A stretch of 64,000 nt of DNA, from the NCBI RefSeq assembly GCF_004522105.1, contig NZ_SPUJ01000004.1, forward strand, positions 496,001 to 560,000, given 5' to 3'. Source of the stretch: Nocardioides sp. 1609 (lineage in GTDB: Bacteria > Actinomycetota > Actinomycetes > Propionibacteriales > Nocardioidaceae). Numbering within the stretch: the first letter of the stretch is position 1; each line of letters opens with the position of its first letter. The translations under genes and the position numbers were made by a program. A model generated the notes under the pieces. The model did no database searches and was not told the origin of the DNA. It was given only the letters and a program-made list of their open reading frames with translations. Positions 19,132 through 26,648 of this stretch are shown here, piece after piece.

Positions 19132-19160
19132 CTGACGGGGCGGTCGGCGTTGCCTACTGT
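19132..19160 (+). promoter_or_regulatory. Promoter of the GntR gene
   Basis: A CTGACG -35 (19132-19137) and TACTGT -10 (19155-19160) are separated by 17 bp, and the GTG start follows 7 nt later. This fits a sigma-70 promoter making a leaderless mRNA, independent of the upstream ABC operon. Confidence 0.5.
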
Positions 19161-19167
19161 GGCTCGC

Positions 19168-19887
19168 GTGGAGGACGTGCTGCTCAGGGACGGACGTGCG
19201 CTCAAGCACGTCGTCGTGCGCGAGTACGTCCGCGCCCTGGTCGGGAACAACGCCCCCGGGTCGCCGGCGCCGTCCGAGCGCGAGCTCGTGCACCGCTTCG
19301 GCGTCGCCCGGATGACGGTGCGCCAGGCCCTCGACGCGCTGGTCACCGAGGGGCTGCTCGAGCGGATCCCCGGGCGCGGGACCTTCGTCGCACGGCCGCG
19401 CCGCGAGGCCACCCGGATCATCGGCTACACCGAGGAGATGACCCGACGCGGCCTCCTGGCCGAGTCCCAGACGATGCTGGCCCGCCGCGAGCAGGCCGGC
19501 CCCGGCGTCGCCCGCGCGCTGTCGCTGACCGAGGGTGACGCCGTCATCCACTGGCGCCGGCTGCGCCGCGGCGACGGCTCCCCGGTGTGCATCGAGGACA
19601 ACTACCTCAACGAGATCCTGCTGCCGGGCTTCCTGCAGACCGGCATGCCGACCAGCCTGTACGACGCGCTCGAGCGGCGCGGTCTGCGCCCGACCTGGGC
19701 CGAGGACTCCATCTCCGCCGACACCGCCGGCGACGAGGAGGCCGCCCTCCTCGAGATCGAGCCGGGCACGGTCGTGCTGCGGCACTCGCGCCGCGGCATG
19801 GTGGGCGAGAAGATCGTGAACGTGTCGCGCTCGGTCTACCGCGCCGACCGGTTCACGATGTGGATCCAGCTCGGCTCCGACTCCTAG
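19168..19887 (+). CDS. GntR-family regulator with UTRA domain
   Basis: This 239-residue regulator has an N-terminal winged helix (SERELVHRFGVARMTVRQALDAL near residues 36-58, then GRGTFVARP) and a C-terminal UTRA ligand-binding domain from about residue 85 (WRRLRRGDGSPVCIEDNYLN). UTRA members (HutC subfamily) usually respond to sugars or amino acid derivatives. GTG at 19168 was chosen from the promoter position. It lies 59 bp after the ABC permease with its own promoter, so it may or may not regulate that transporter. Confidence 0.9.
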   Translation: MEDVLLRDGRALKHVVVREYVRALVGNNAPGSPAPSERELVHRFGVARMTVRQALDALVTEGLLERIPGRGTFVARPRREATRIIGYTEEMTRRGLLAESQTMLARREQAGPGVARALSLTEGDAVIHWRRLRRGDGSPVCIEDNYLNEILLPGFLQTGMPTSLYDALERRGLRPTWAEDSISADTAGDEEAALLEIEPGTVVLRHSRRGMVGEKIVNVSRSVYRADRFTMWIQLGSDS

Positions 19888-19913
19888 CCCACCCGGCGCG
19901 CCGTCCCGCCAAT

Positions 19914-19942
19914 CGCGCCGTCCCGCCCGTCGCGACGGCGCG
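19914..19942. terminator. Candidate bidirectional terminator hairpin
   Basis: CGCGCCGTC (19914-19922) pairs perfectly with GACGGCGCG (19934-19942) around an 11-nt loop, between the convergent GntR gene and a small minus-strand gene. There is no T tract. A second copy of the left arm sits at 19897-19905. Confidence 0.4.
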
Positions 19943-19946
19943 CTCG

Positions 19947-20300
19947 TCAGCGCTCCGCGCCCAGGAACCCCAGGGCGGCCGCGACCTCGCCGGTCTCCTC
20001 GCAGACCCACACCGGGTCGGGTCCGCCGAGGTCGGGCTGGATGTAGAGCGAGTGCACCGGGCCGTCGGCGCAGGCGAGGCACAGCGGCCACCGCCCGGCG
20101 TTCTCGAACAGCGCGTCCTGGACGTCCTGGGCCACCAGCCCGGCGACGTACACGGTGCCCTCCGGCCACTGCTCGGCCCACCAGTGCCGGGCCGAGCAGG
20201 CGTCCTCCAGGGCCGACACGGCACTCGCCGTCGCCTGGTGCCGTGCCGAGAGGTCGGCCAGCACGCGGGCTCGGGCGTCGATCAGCAGGCGGTCGTCCAC
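19947..20300 (-). CDS. Hypothetical protein, small actinobacterial
   Basis: This 117-residue soluble protein starts VDDRLLIDARARVLADL. It ends with a compact domain containing AGRWPLCLACADGPVHSLYIQPD and WVCEETGEVAAALGFL. A CACAAT hexamer (20307-20312) 6 nt before the GTG at 20300 supports this start over longer upstream versions. Two Cys in CLAC and one in VCEE could bind a metal but are too few for a firm claim. It is divergent from the WXG-like pair, with about 80 bp between. I do not recognise the family. Confidence 0.75.
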   Translation of the reverse strand: MDDRLLIDARARVLADLSARHQATASAVSALEDACSARHWWAEQWPEGTVYVAGLVAQDVQDALFENAGRWPLCLACADGPVHSLYIQPDLGGPDPVWVCEETGEVAAALGFLGAER

Positions 20301-20379
20301 AGGTCCATTGTGCGGGCGTTTCAAGGGCCGGCCTCCGGGGGCACGTCCCGGGCCCACCCACGACCCGAAGGAGCACCCC

Positions 20380-20739
20380 ATGAGCAGCCCCGAGATCACC
20401 GTCGAGGACTGGGCCGACCTCGAGCGCCTGCCGCGAGCGATGGACGACGTCGGCCAGCAGCTCGAGGACACCCTCGGCTACGCCGTGCGCTGGATGTGCC
20501 GCCGCGACGGCTTCGCCACCAGCCCGGTCTGCGTGCTGCAGCCGCTCGCCGAGGTGATGGACGTCGTCGCCGCCGCGTTCGCGGGCGCGGGACGTCGCTA
20601 CCTCGACGACTGGCACCAGCTGCGCGACGACGTGGTCATGGCCGGCCGCGAGCTGCGGGCGAGCGACGACCGGGCGACCGCCCGCGCCGGCGTCGTGGAC
20701 GACGCCGTGGCCGGTGCCGGCACGGGGGAGGTCGGTTGA
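20380..20739 (+). CDS. Small all-helical protein, candidate WXG100-like partner
   Basis: This 119-residue protein starts MSSPEITVEDWADLERLP. It is predicted to be almost wholly helical, with tryptophans near residues 10, 36 and 75. Size and helix pattern resemble ESAT-6/WXG100 proteins, though there is no clean central W-x-G turn. A strong GAAGGAG site (20367-20373) precedes the ATG. It is followed after 1 nt by the WXG-bearing gene at 20741, an arrangement typical of paired type VII substrates. No secretion machinery gene is in the window. Function is inferred from neighbourhood only. Confidence 0.7.
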   Translation: MSSPEITVEDWADLERLPRAMDDVGQQLEDTLGYAVRWMCRRDGFATSPVCVLQPLAEVMDVVAAAFAGAGRRYLDDWHQLRDDVVMAGRELRASDDRATARAGVVDDAVAGAGTGEVG

Positions 20740-20740
20740 G

Positions 20741-21493
20741 GTGGGCGACGACCCGCTGCTGCGCGAACCCGACCTGTCCCCGCCGCCCGAGGGCGACGAC
20801 GAGCTGCGGCACGACCGCACCTTCGAGAGCTGGGACGCGAAGGTCGGTGGGCTCCGCGACCTGGCCAACCGTGGCATCGACGTCCTCGACGGCCTCGGTG
20901 CCGGCCTGCGCCGGCTGCCCGAGGGCAGCCTGCGCGAGCTGCTCGTCGAGCCGCTCACCGGCGATGCCGGCGCGATCCGGCAGAACGCCGAGGCCTGCCA
21001 CACCGTGCGCGACGCGCTCGTCGTCCTGGCCGGCAACCAGGGTCGGCTGGTGCTGTGGGTCGACCCACGGTGGGGCGGCCGGGCCGGGCTCGCCTACGGT
21101 CTCGACCTCGGCGGGCGCGCGCTCGCCACCCGGGCGCTGGCCGAGCTGGTCGAGGCCGCGGCGCCCGTCCTCGACGAGGTGGCACTCACCTGCGAGCGGC
21201 TGACGGTCGAGGTGGAGGGGCTGGTGGTCGAGTGCGGCGAGGTGCTCGGCCGGCTCGTGCGGCGGTTGCTGTCGCGGGTCTCGGGCCCGCTCGGGTGGGG
21301 GTGCTTCGCGGTCGAGGTCGCCACCCAGGGGATGAGCGCGATCACCGACCTGGTCGACGACGCGACCCGGGTCCTCGAGATCGTCGAGACGCTGCTGACC
21401 ATGCAGGACGACGTCCTCGCCTGGGCGCAGGAGCGGCGCGACCGGATCGAGACGCTGCTCGACCTCCCCGAGATGCTGCGCGCCATCGCCTAA
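20741..21493 (+). CDS. WXG100-like helical protein (type VII secretion-related candidate)
   Basis: This 250-residue protein is helical after a 25-residue acidic N-terminus. The region about 75-125 fits the actinobacterial WXG pattern: LTGDAGAIRQNAEAC, a helix ending in LAGN, then DPRWGGRAG as the WXG turn and a second helix. The C-terminal half (about residues 140-250) is more helix, with a hydrophobic face around SGPLGWGCFAVEVATQGMSA. It starts at GTG 20741, 1 nt after the previous stop, so the two are co-translated. No toxin domain is recognisable. It could be a secreted effector or a structural partner. Confidence 0.75.
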   Translation: MGDDPLLREPDLSPPPEGDDELRHDRTFESWDAKVGGLRDLANRGIDVLDGLGAGLRRLPEGSLRELLVEPLTGDAGAIRQNAEACHTVRDALVVLAGNQGRLVLWVDPRWGGRAGLAYGLDLGGRALATRALAELVEAAAPVLDEVALTCERLTVEVEGLVVECGEVLGRLVRRLLSRVSGPLGWGCFAVEVATQGMSAITDLVDDATRVLEIVETLLTMQDDVLAWAQERRDRIETLLDLPEMLRAIA

Positions 21494-21503
21494 CGTCGGG
21501 TCC

Positions 21504-22208
21504 ATGACGACGGTGCTGGAGGTCGCGGTGCGACAGGCCCGCGACGTGCCCGGCTGCGTCGAGGGTGGCGCCGACCGGCTCGCGCTCGACGTCGACGGCC
21601 GCTCGCCCGACGTCTCGACGGCCGCGGCCGTGGTGCGCGCCAGCGACCTCCCGGTCCGGGTGCTGCTCCGCCTCGACGAGACCTTCACCACCACCGGGGG
21701 TGACCTGGCCCGGCTGGCCGGCCTGGGTCGCGAGTACGTCGCGCTCGGCGCCGAGGGCGTCTGCTTCGGCTTCCTCGACGCCGACCTCGAGGTCGACGTC
21801 GAGACCACCCGCGCGCTCGCGGAGTCCCTGCCCGGGGTCGGGTGGACCTTCCACCGCGCCGTCGACGCCACCCTCGACCTGCGACGCTCGTGGCGCCGGC
21901 TGCTGGCGCTGCCCGGGCTGACCGCGGTCGCCAGCGGCGGCTCGCCGCAGGGGCTGGCCCACGGCTACGACGACCTGCTCGCCCTGGCCTCCGCCGACCC
22001 CGAGGTCGCCCGCCTGCTGATGCCGACCGGGGGGCTCGCGGCCGAGCAGGTGCCGTGGTTCGTGCGGGCCGGGGTCCGGCAGTTCCACGTGGGCCCCCAG
22101 GTCCGACCGGGCGGCTCCGACCGCGCCTACGTCGACGCCGGGCTGGTCCGCTCCTGGCGGCTGCTGCTCGACAGCGCGCCGGTCGCCGGGCGGGAGCGGA
22201 GCGGGTGA
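21504..22208 (+). CDS. cutC: CutC-family copper homeostasis protein
   Basis: This 234-residue TIM-barrel protein of the CutC family begins with LEVAVRQARDVPGCVEGGADRLAL and contains the characteristic TFHRAVDAT motif near residue 115 and VASGGSPQGL. CutC proteins were linked to copper tolerance in E. coli, although the role is disputed and an enzymatic function is possible. TAACGT (21491-21496) lies 7 nt before the ATG, so the gene has its own leaderless promoter although it follows the WXG pair by 10 bp. The stop overlaps the next gene. Confidence 0.88.
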   Translation: MTTVLEVAVRQARDVPGCVEGGADRLALDVDGRSPDVSTAAAVVRASDLPVRVLLRLDETFTTTGGDLARLAGLGREYVALGAEGVCFGFLDADLEVDVETTRALAESLPGVGWTFHRAVDATLDLRRSWRRLLALPGLTAVASGGSPQGLAHGYDDLLALASADPEVARLLMPTGGLAAEQVPWFVRAGVRQFHVGPQVRPGGSDRAYVDAGLVRSWRLLLDSAPVAGRERSG

Positions 22209-22462
22209 CCGTGCTCATCGACCCGCCGACCGTCGAGGGCCACGGCCGGCTGTGGTCGCACCTGGTCAGCGACGTCTCCTACGACGAGCTGCACGCCTTC
22301 GCCCGCACGCTCGGCATCCCTGAGCGCGGCTTCGACCGCGACCACTACGACGTCCCGTCCGAGTGGTACGACGACGTGGTGGCCGCCGGTGCGCTGCCGG
22401 TGAGCTCGCGCGAGCTGGTCCGCCGGCTGATCGCCTCGGGCCTGCGGCGCCGCAAGGGCTAG
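22205..22462 (+). CDS. DUF4031 family protein
   Basis: This 85-residue protein starts at GTG 22205, overlapping the cutC stop (GTGA). The sequence VTVLIDPPTVEGHGRLWSHLVSD and the closing DVPSEWYDDVVAAGA and SSRELVRRLIASGLR match DUF4031, a small family found in many bacteria, often beside HD-domain hydrolases as here. Function is unknown. The stop overlaps the stop of the minus-strand HD gene at 22459. Confidence 0.85.
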   Translation: MTVLIDPPTVEGHGRLWSHLVSDVSYDELHAFARTLGIPERGFDRDHYDVPSEWYDDVVAAGALPVSSRELVRRLIASGLRRRKG

Positions 22463-23079
22463 GCCCGGCCGCTGAGCTCGGCGGCGACGTTGGCGCGGGC
22501 CCGCTGCTCCCACCGGTCGTGCGCGTACGCGGTGTGGAACAGCCGCGGCTTGGCGAGGAGGTCCTCCAGGACGCCCCGCCGCCCGGCGGTGAACGTCGCG
22601 TCGTCGAGGTGGCCGTACTCGGTGCGCACGGCGGCGACGTACGAGGCGTAGCGGGCGTCCGGGGCGGCCAGGATGCCGAGGTCGGCGTCGGAGAGCACGC
22701 AGCCGTTGCGGTCGCTGTCGTCGGGCCGGTGGGTCTCGGTCAAGCGGATCAGCCGGGTCACCTCGGCGACGGTCGCGTCGTCGACCAGGCCGGGCAGGGC
22801 GGCCTCGGCCCACGCGGCCGAGCGCTCCTCGGCGTCCCGCTCGCCGTCGTACACGCTGTCGTGGAACCACGCGGCGAGCCGCACCGGCGTCCGGTCGAAG
22901 CTCACCCCGGCCGCGGCCAGCTCCTCGACGCGGGCCAGGACCTCGGAGAGGTGGGTGGTGTCGTGGTAGCCGCGGGCCGGGTCGGCGTAGGCCGCGAGCA
23001 GCTCGTCGCGGACGTCGGCGCCGTCGGCCAGCGGCCAGGGGTGGCTGGGGTCTGCGGGATCGGCAGGTGGGGGCACCAC
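22459..23079 (-). CDS. HD-domain predicted metal-dependent phosphohydrolase
   Basis: This 206-residue protein has the HD-superfamily layout: YHDTTHLSEVL (about residues 43-53), the metal-binding LAAWFHDSVYDG (HD pair at about residues 72-73) and VLSDADLGIL near residue 137. Proteins of this group are often annotated as predicted metal-dependent hydrolases. The start is one of two adjacent GTG codons at 23079 and 23076. It is tail-to-tail with the DUF4031 gene with stops overlapping, and precedes no other gene in an operon. Confidence 0.85.
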   Translation of the reverse strand: MVPPPADPADPSHPWPLADGADVRDELLAAYADPARGYHDTTHLSEVLARVEELAAAGVSFDRTPVRLAAWFHDSVYDGERDAEERSAAWAEAALPGLVDDATVAEVTRLIRLTETHRPDDSDRNGCVLSDADLGILAAPDARYASYVAAVRTEYGHLDDATFTAGRRGVLEDLLAKPRLFHTAYAHDRWEQRARANVAAELSGRA

Positions 23080-23101
23080 CCCATTGAAACCCAGGACCCT
23101 G

Positions 23102-23947
23102 TCAGGCGGGTGGGCGCATCGCCCAGCGGATGGTGCCGGTCGCCGCCGTGCCGAGCGCGCGCACGGCGGTCCGCTCGGTGACCGGGAGCCAGGGGAGCCG
23201 CAGCTGCGGGCGGGTCCAGGCCGGCATCAGCCCCACCGCGGCGGCCACCAGCACGCCGTACGGCGCGCGGGCGAGCAGCGGCAGCGGCGGGTGCACCAGC
23301 ACGTGGCGCACCGCCTCGCGGGCCTCGGGCGTGCCGCGCAGCTCGGGTCGGTACGACGCCAGCGCGTCGGCGAGCTCTGCCTCGGTCGCCGGGACGTCGT
23401 TCGCGCCGAGCCGCCGCGCGACCAGCCCCGCCTGGGCGACGTACTCGTCGCGCTCGGCCTGGTCGAGCGCGTGCTGGCCGTAGACGGTGTGGGCGCGCAG
23501 GAAGCTGTCGACCTCGGCGACGTGCACCCAGCGCAGCAGGTGCGGGTCGGAGGCGGCGTACGGCGCGCCGTCGGGCATCGTCCCGACGACCCGGCGGTGG
23601 ATCGCCTTGACGATGTCGACGGAGCGTTGGGCGTCGTCCGCGGCGCCGAAGGTGGTGGTCGCCAGGAAGGTGCTGGTGCGGTGCAGCCGTCCCCACATGT
23701 CGCCGCGGTAGCCGGAGTGCTCCGCGACGGCCCGCATCGCGGCCGGGTGCAGGGTCTGCAGCAGCAGCGCCCGGATCCCGCCGACGAACATCGAGGCGTC
23801 ACCGTGCACCACGGTGATCGGGCTGCTCGGCTCGAACCACCGCGGCCCCTCGGTGCCGTGGATCCGGTCCCGCTCGGCCGGGCCGTCCGGTCCCGCGACC
23901 CGCAGGAAGAGCGCCTCGCCGAGGCGTCCGCGCACGTCGCCGATCAT
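23102..23947 (-). CDS. MpaB/DUF2236-family oxygenase-like protein
   Basis: This 281-residue protein belongs to the DUF2236 (MpaB, ER-bound oxygenase) family. The haem-ligand type histidines are in LLLQTLHPAAMRAV near residue 67 and LLRWVHVAEVDSF near residue 142, with the RLHRTSTFL motif between. Family relatives include latex-clearing protein and mycophenolic-acid oxygenase, but most members are uncharacterised. It follows serA on the same strand, separated by a strong hairpin, and has its own TAGGGT hexamer at 23966-23971, 18 nt before the ATG. Confidence 0.85.
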   Translation of the reverse strand: MIGDVRGRLGEALFLRVAGPDGPAERDRIHGTEGPRWFEPSSPITVVHGDASMFVGGIRALLLQTLHPAAMRAVAEHSGYRGDMWGRLHRTSTFLATTTFGAADDAQRSVDIVKAIHRRVVGTMPDGAPYAASDPHLLRWVHVAEVDSFLRAHTVYGQHALDQAERDEYVAQAGLVARRLGANDVPATEAELADALASYRPELRGTPEAREAVRHVLVHPPLPLLARAPYGVLVAAAVGLMPAWTRPQLRLPWLPVTERTAVRALGTAATGTIRWAMRPPA

Positions 23948-24031
23948 GTCTCGATCACGAGGTCGACCCTACGCAGCGCCGGTGACCCGGAGGGGTGGCC
24001 GAGTCGGCGCGGAGGTCGAGCCAGGACGGGT

Positions 24032-24068
24032 CGAGTCGGCGTTCGTGTTGAGTCCGAACGCCGACTCG
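24032..24068 (-). terminator. Intrinsic-type terminator hairpin after serA
   Basis: A perfect 14-bp inverted repeat (CGAGTCGGCGTTCG at 24032-24045 and its complement at 24055-24068) with a 9-nt loop lies 3 nt past the serA stop. It has no U tract, as is usual for actinobacterial terminators, and separates serA from the MpaB gene. Confidence 0.7.
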
Positions 24069-24071
24069 GCG

Positions 24072-25271
24072 TCAGGAGGCCCAGGAGCGGACCCAGACGG
24101 TGTGCTCGGAGTGGCCGAGGGCGGCCAGGACGGTGTCGGTGACGGGGCCGGCGACGTCGGTGGCGACGTAGCCCTGCTCGCCGCGGGTGGCGAGGTACTG
24201 GGCGGTGACGTTGAGTCCCTGCTCGGCCAGGCGAGCGTTGAGGCCGGCCAGGACGCCGGGGACGTTGACGTGCAGGAAGCCGACGCGCGACCCGGAGCCG
24301 AGGTGCGGGGCCAGGACGGCGGGCAGGTTGACCGACAGCTCGGTGCGGCCCTCGAGCGAGAACGCCGCGAGCTTGCCGGACACGAACCAGCCGATCTCCT
24401 CCTGCGCCTCCTGGGTGGACCCGCCGACGTGCGGGGTGAGGATGACGTTGTCGAGGCCGCGCAGCACCGACATGAACTCGTCGCCCTGCGCCTTCGGCTC
24501 GACCGGGAACACGTCGAGCGCAGCGCCGGCGATGTGACCGGAGAGGATGTGCTCGCGCAGCGCGACGTCGTCGACGACCATGCCGCGGGCGGCGTTGATG
24601 AAGAGCGAGCGCGGCTTCATCTTCTTGAACTGCTCGTCGCCGAAGAAGCCGGCGTTGCCCGGGCGGCCGTCGACGTGCAGCGAGACGACGTCGGCCTCGG
24701 CGAGCAGGTCGTCGAGGGTCGGCATCCGGCGGGCGTTGCCGTGCGCGAGCCGGTCGGCGGTGTCGAAGAAGACGACCCGCATGCCGAGCGCCTCGGCGAG
24801 GTTGGACAGCTGGGTGCCGATGTTGCCGTAGCCGACGATGCCGAGCGTGCGGCCGCGGACCTCGTGGCTGCCCTTGGCCGACTTGTCCCAGATCCCCTCG
24901 TGCATCCGCTGGGTCTTCTCCGACAGCCGGCGGCCGAGCGCGATGATCTCGCCGATCACGAGCTCGACGACGCTGCGCGTGTTGGAGTACGGCGCGTTGA
25001 AGACCGCCACGCCGCGGTCCGCGGCGGCGGCGAGGTCGACCTGGTTGGTGCCGATGCAGAAGCAGCCGACGGCGAGCAGGTCGGTGCCGGCGTCCAGCGC
25101 ACGCGGCGTGATCGTGGTGTTGGAGCGGATGCCGAGCAGGTGGACGCCGGGCAGCGCCGCCACCAGCTCGTCCTCGCTCATCGCGGCCGAGCGGAGCTCG
25201 ACGTCGAAGCCGCGACGTTCGAGGGTCTCGACGGCGACCGGGTGGATGTTCTCGAGCAGGAGGGCCTTCAC
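24072..25271 (-). CDS. serA: D-3-phosphoglycerate dehydrogenase
   Basis: This 399-residue enzyme makes 3-phosphohydroxypyruvate, the first step of serine synthesis. The nucleotide-binding motif is GYGNIGTQLSNLAEALGM near residue 155. The catalytic Arg is in INAARGMVVDD, Glu in DVFPVEP and His in TPHVGGST. A C-terminal ACT domain (about residues 325-399, RVGFLHVNVPGVLAGLN) should bind serine for feedback inhibition. The length matches the 410-residue E. coli type rather than the longer mycobacterial form with an extra domain. The start is GTG at 25271, with TAGGCT (25280-25285) 8 nt upstream. Confidence 0.93.
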   Translation of the reverse strand: MKALLLENIHPVAVETLERRGFDVELRSAAMSEDELVAALPGVHLLGIRSNTTITPRALDAGTDLLAVGCFCIGTNQVDLAAAADRGVAVFNAPYSNTRSVVELVIGEIIALGRRLSEKTQRMHEGIWDKSAKGSHEVRGRTLGIVGYGNIGTQLSNLAEALGMRVVFFDTADRLAHGNARRMPTLDDLLAEADVVSLHVDGRPGNAGFFGDEQFKKMKPRSLFINAARGMVVDDVALREHILSGHIAGAALDVFPVEPKAQGDEFMSVLRGLDNVILTPHVGGSTQEAQEEIGWFVSGKLAAFSLEGRTELSVNLPAVLAPHLGSGSRVGFLHVNVPGVLAGLNARLAEQGLNVTAQYLATRGEQGYVATDVAGPVTDTVLAALGHSEHTVWVRSWAS

Positions 25272-25349
25272 GTGCCACCAGCCTACGGCGGCGCCGAGGG
25301 GGCCCGAACGGGCCATGGCATCGGCGAGACGCCGGCCTAGCGTCGACAG

Positions 25350-26054
25350 ATGGACTCCTCCCGCCCGGCCCGCACCGTCCCTGCCGTCTCCGCCCTCACC
25401 CTGGCCGCCATCGTCGTGGCGCTGCTGGTCGCGGTCGGCTCGACGTCGTACGCCGTCGGGGTCGCCCGCAACAGCGTCGGCACCGCCCAGCTCAAGCGCG
25501 CGGCGGTGACCGCGGTGAAGCTCGGGCAGGGCGCGGTGACCGCCCCGAAGCTGCGCGGCGACGCCGTCACGGGGGCCAAGGTCCGCAACGGGTCGCTCGG
25601 CCCCGCCGACCTCGCGCCCGGGACGCTGGCCCCGCGGCCGGTCGTCGCCGACGGCTCGATCCCGGCCGGCGTCGCCGATCGCGAGATCGGACGCGTGAAC
25701 GGGATCTCCTACGTGATGAACTGCTCGTTCCGCGGCGGTAGCGGCGCGACCGCCGTGCTGGCGATCCACGCCACGACCTTCACGAACACGGTGACGGGCG
25801 GCACCTCGACCGCCGTGAAGGACGGCGGCGCCACCGAGGTCACCCAGACGCTCTCGACCGGGGGTGAGGCCTACGCCGTCAACTACCTCATCACCAGCAC
25901 CGACTCCGCGGCCACCGGCACCGGGCACGGCCGTCTCGACGGTCTCGTCCGGCAGGCCGGCCAGCCGATGTCGTCGGTCGAGGCGTCGGTCAGCGCGGTC
26001 GGTGGGTCCTCGCGCTCGTGCGGCTACCGGCTGTTCGTCGTCCCTGCCGCCTGA
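25350..26054 (+). CDS. Secreted protein with AVTGAKV-type repeats
   Basis: This 234-residue protein has an N-terminal signal or anchor helix (ALTLAAIVVALLVAVGS, about residues 15-31). Next is a repeat stalk of five to six units of about ten residues (SVGTAQLK, AVTAVKLG, AVTAPKLR, AVTGAKVR, SLGPADLA), then a C-terminal domain of about 135 residues with two cysteines. It shares this plan with the protein at 5593-6198. The repeats recall stalk motifs of tail-fibre and surface proteins. TAGCGT (25338-25343) lies 6 nt before the ATG. Function is unknown. Confidence 0.82.
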   Translation: MDSSRPARTVPAVSALTLAAIVVALLVAVGSTSYAVGVARNSVGTAQLKRAAVTAVKLGQGAVTAPKLRGDAVTGAKVRNGSLGPADLAPGTLAPRPVVADGSIPAGVADREIGRVNGISYVMNCSFRGGSGATAVLAIHATTFTNTVTGGTSTAVKDGGATEVTQTLSTGGEAYAVNYLITSTDSAATGTGHGRLDGLVRQAGQPMSSVEASVSAVGGSSRSCGYRLFVVPAA

Positions 26055-26099
26055 CGGGCCGCGGGTAGGACCACGCCGGGGTGGGTAGGCGTCGCCCTC

Positions 26100-26630
26100 A
26101 TGGGATGGAACTGCACGATCGCCGTCGTCCACGACGCCAGCCTCGCCGACCTCGTGCCACTGGGCTGGACGCCGACCACGGAGAGCGTCGCCTGGGACGA
26201 GGCCACCGGGAGCGGCTTCGAGGGCATCGCCGGGTGGGAGCGCGACGGTGACGTGATCCTGGCCAGCGGCGGCCCGGACCTGGTCGACGCCGTGGAGCGG
26301 CTCGGCCGCGTCGGCCCGGTCCACCTCGGCCTCTTCATGTCGGTGACCGACGTCCACGTCTGGGAGACCGCCGGCCCGGTCGGCCGTCGGACCTGGTCGT
26401 GGACCGTGGACGGGCCGGCGGTCGACGAGGGTGCGCCCCACCCGGCCGAGGCGGGCATCGAGCGGCTCGACGAGGACACCCTGTTCGACCTCCTCGCCGC
26501 CGGGGGGCTGGCCTACGACGAGCGGCTCGAGGAGGCGACGTTCGTCGTCCTCGAGACCGGGCTGCCCGACCCGGGCGCCGTCGCGGGTCCGCCCGCACGC
26601 CGCCGGAAGAAGCGGTTCGGCCTCTTCTGA
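26100..26630 (+). CDS. Hypothetical soluble protein
   Basis: This 176-residue protein starts MGWNCTIAVVHDASLADL. It has an alternating strand/helix pattern, with a segment GPVHLGLFMSVTDVHVWE and a basic C-terminal tail PPARRRKKRFGLF. No signal peptide or membrane helix is visible. I do not recognise the family. It stands alone between the repeat protein and rtcB, with which it is convergent (18 bp between stops). The reading frame shows the expected third-position GC bias, so I regard it as a real gene. Confidence 0.75.
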   Translation: MGWNCTIAVVHDASLADLVPLGWTPTTESVAWDEATGSGFEGIAGWERDGDVILASGGPDLVDAVERLGRVGPVHLGLFMSVTDVHVWETAGPVGRRTWSWTVDGPAVDEGAPHPAEAGIERLDEDTLFDLLAAGGLAYDERLEEATFVVLETGLPDPGAVAGPPARRRKKRFGLF

Positions 26631-26648
26631 CGGGTGCGGGCGGCGGGC

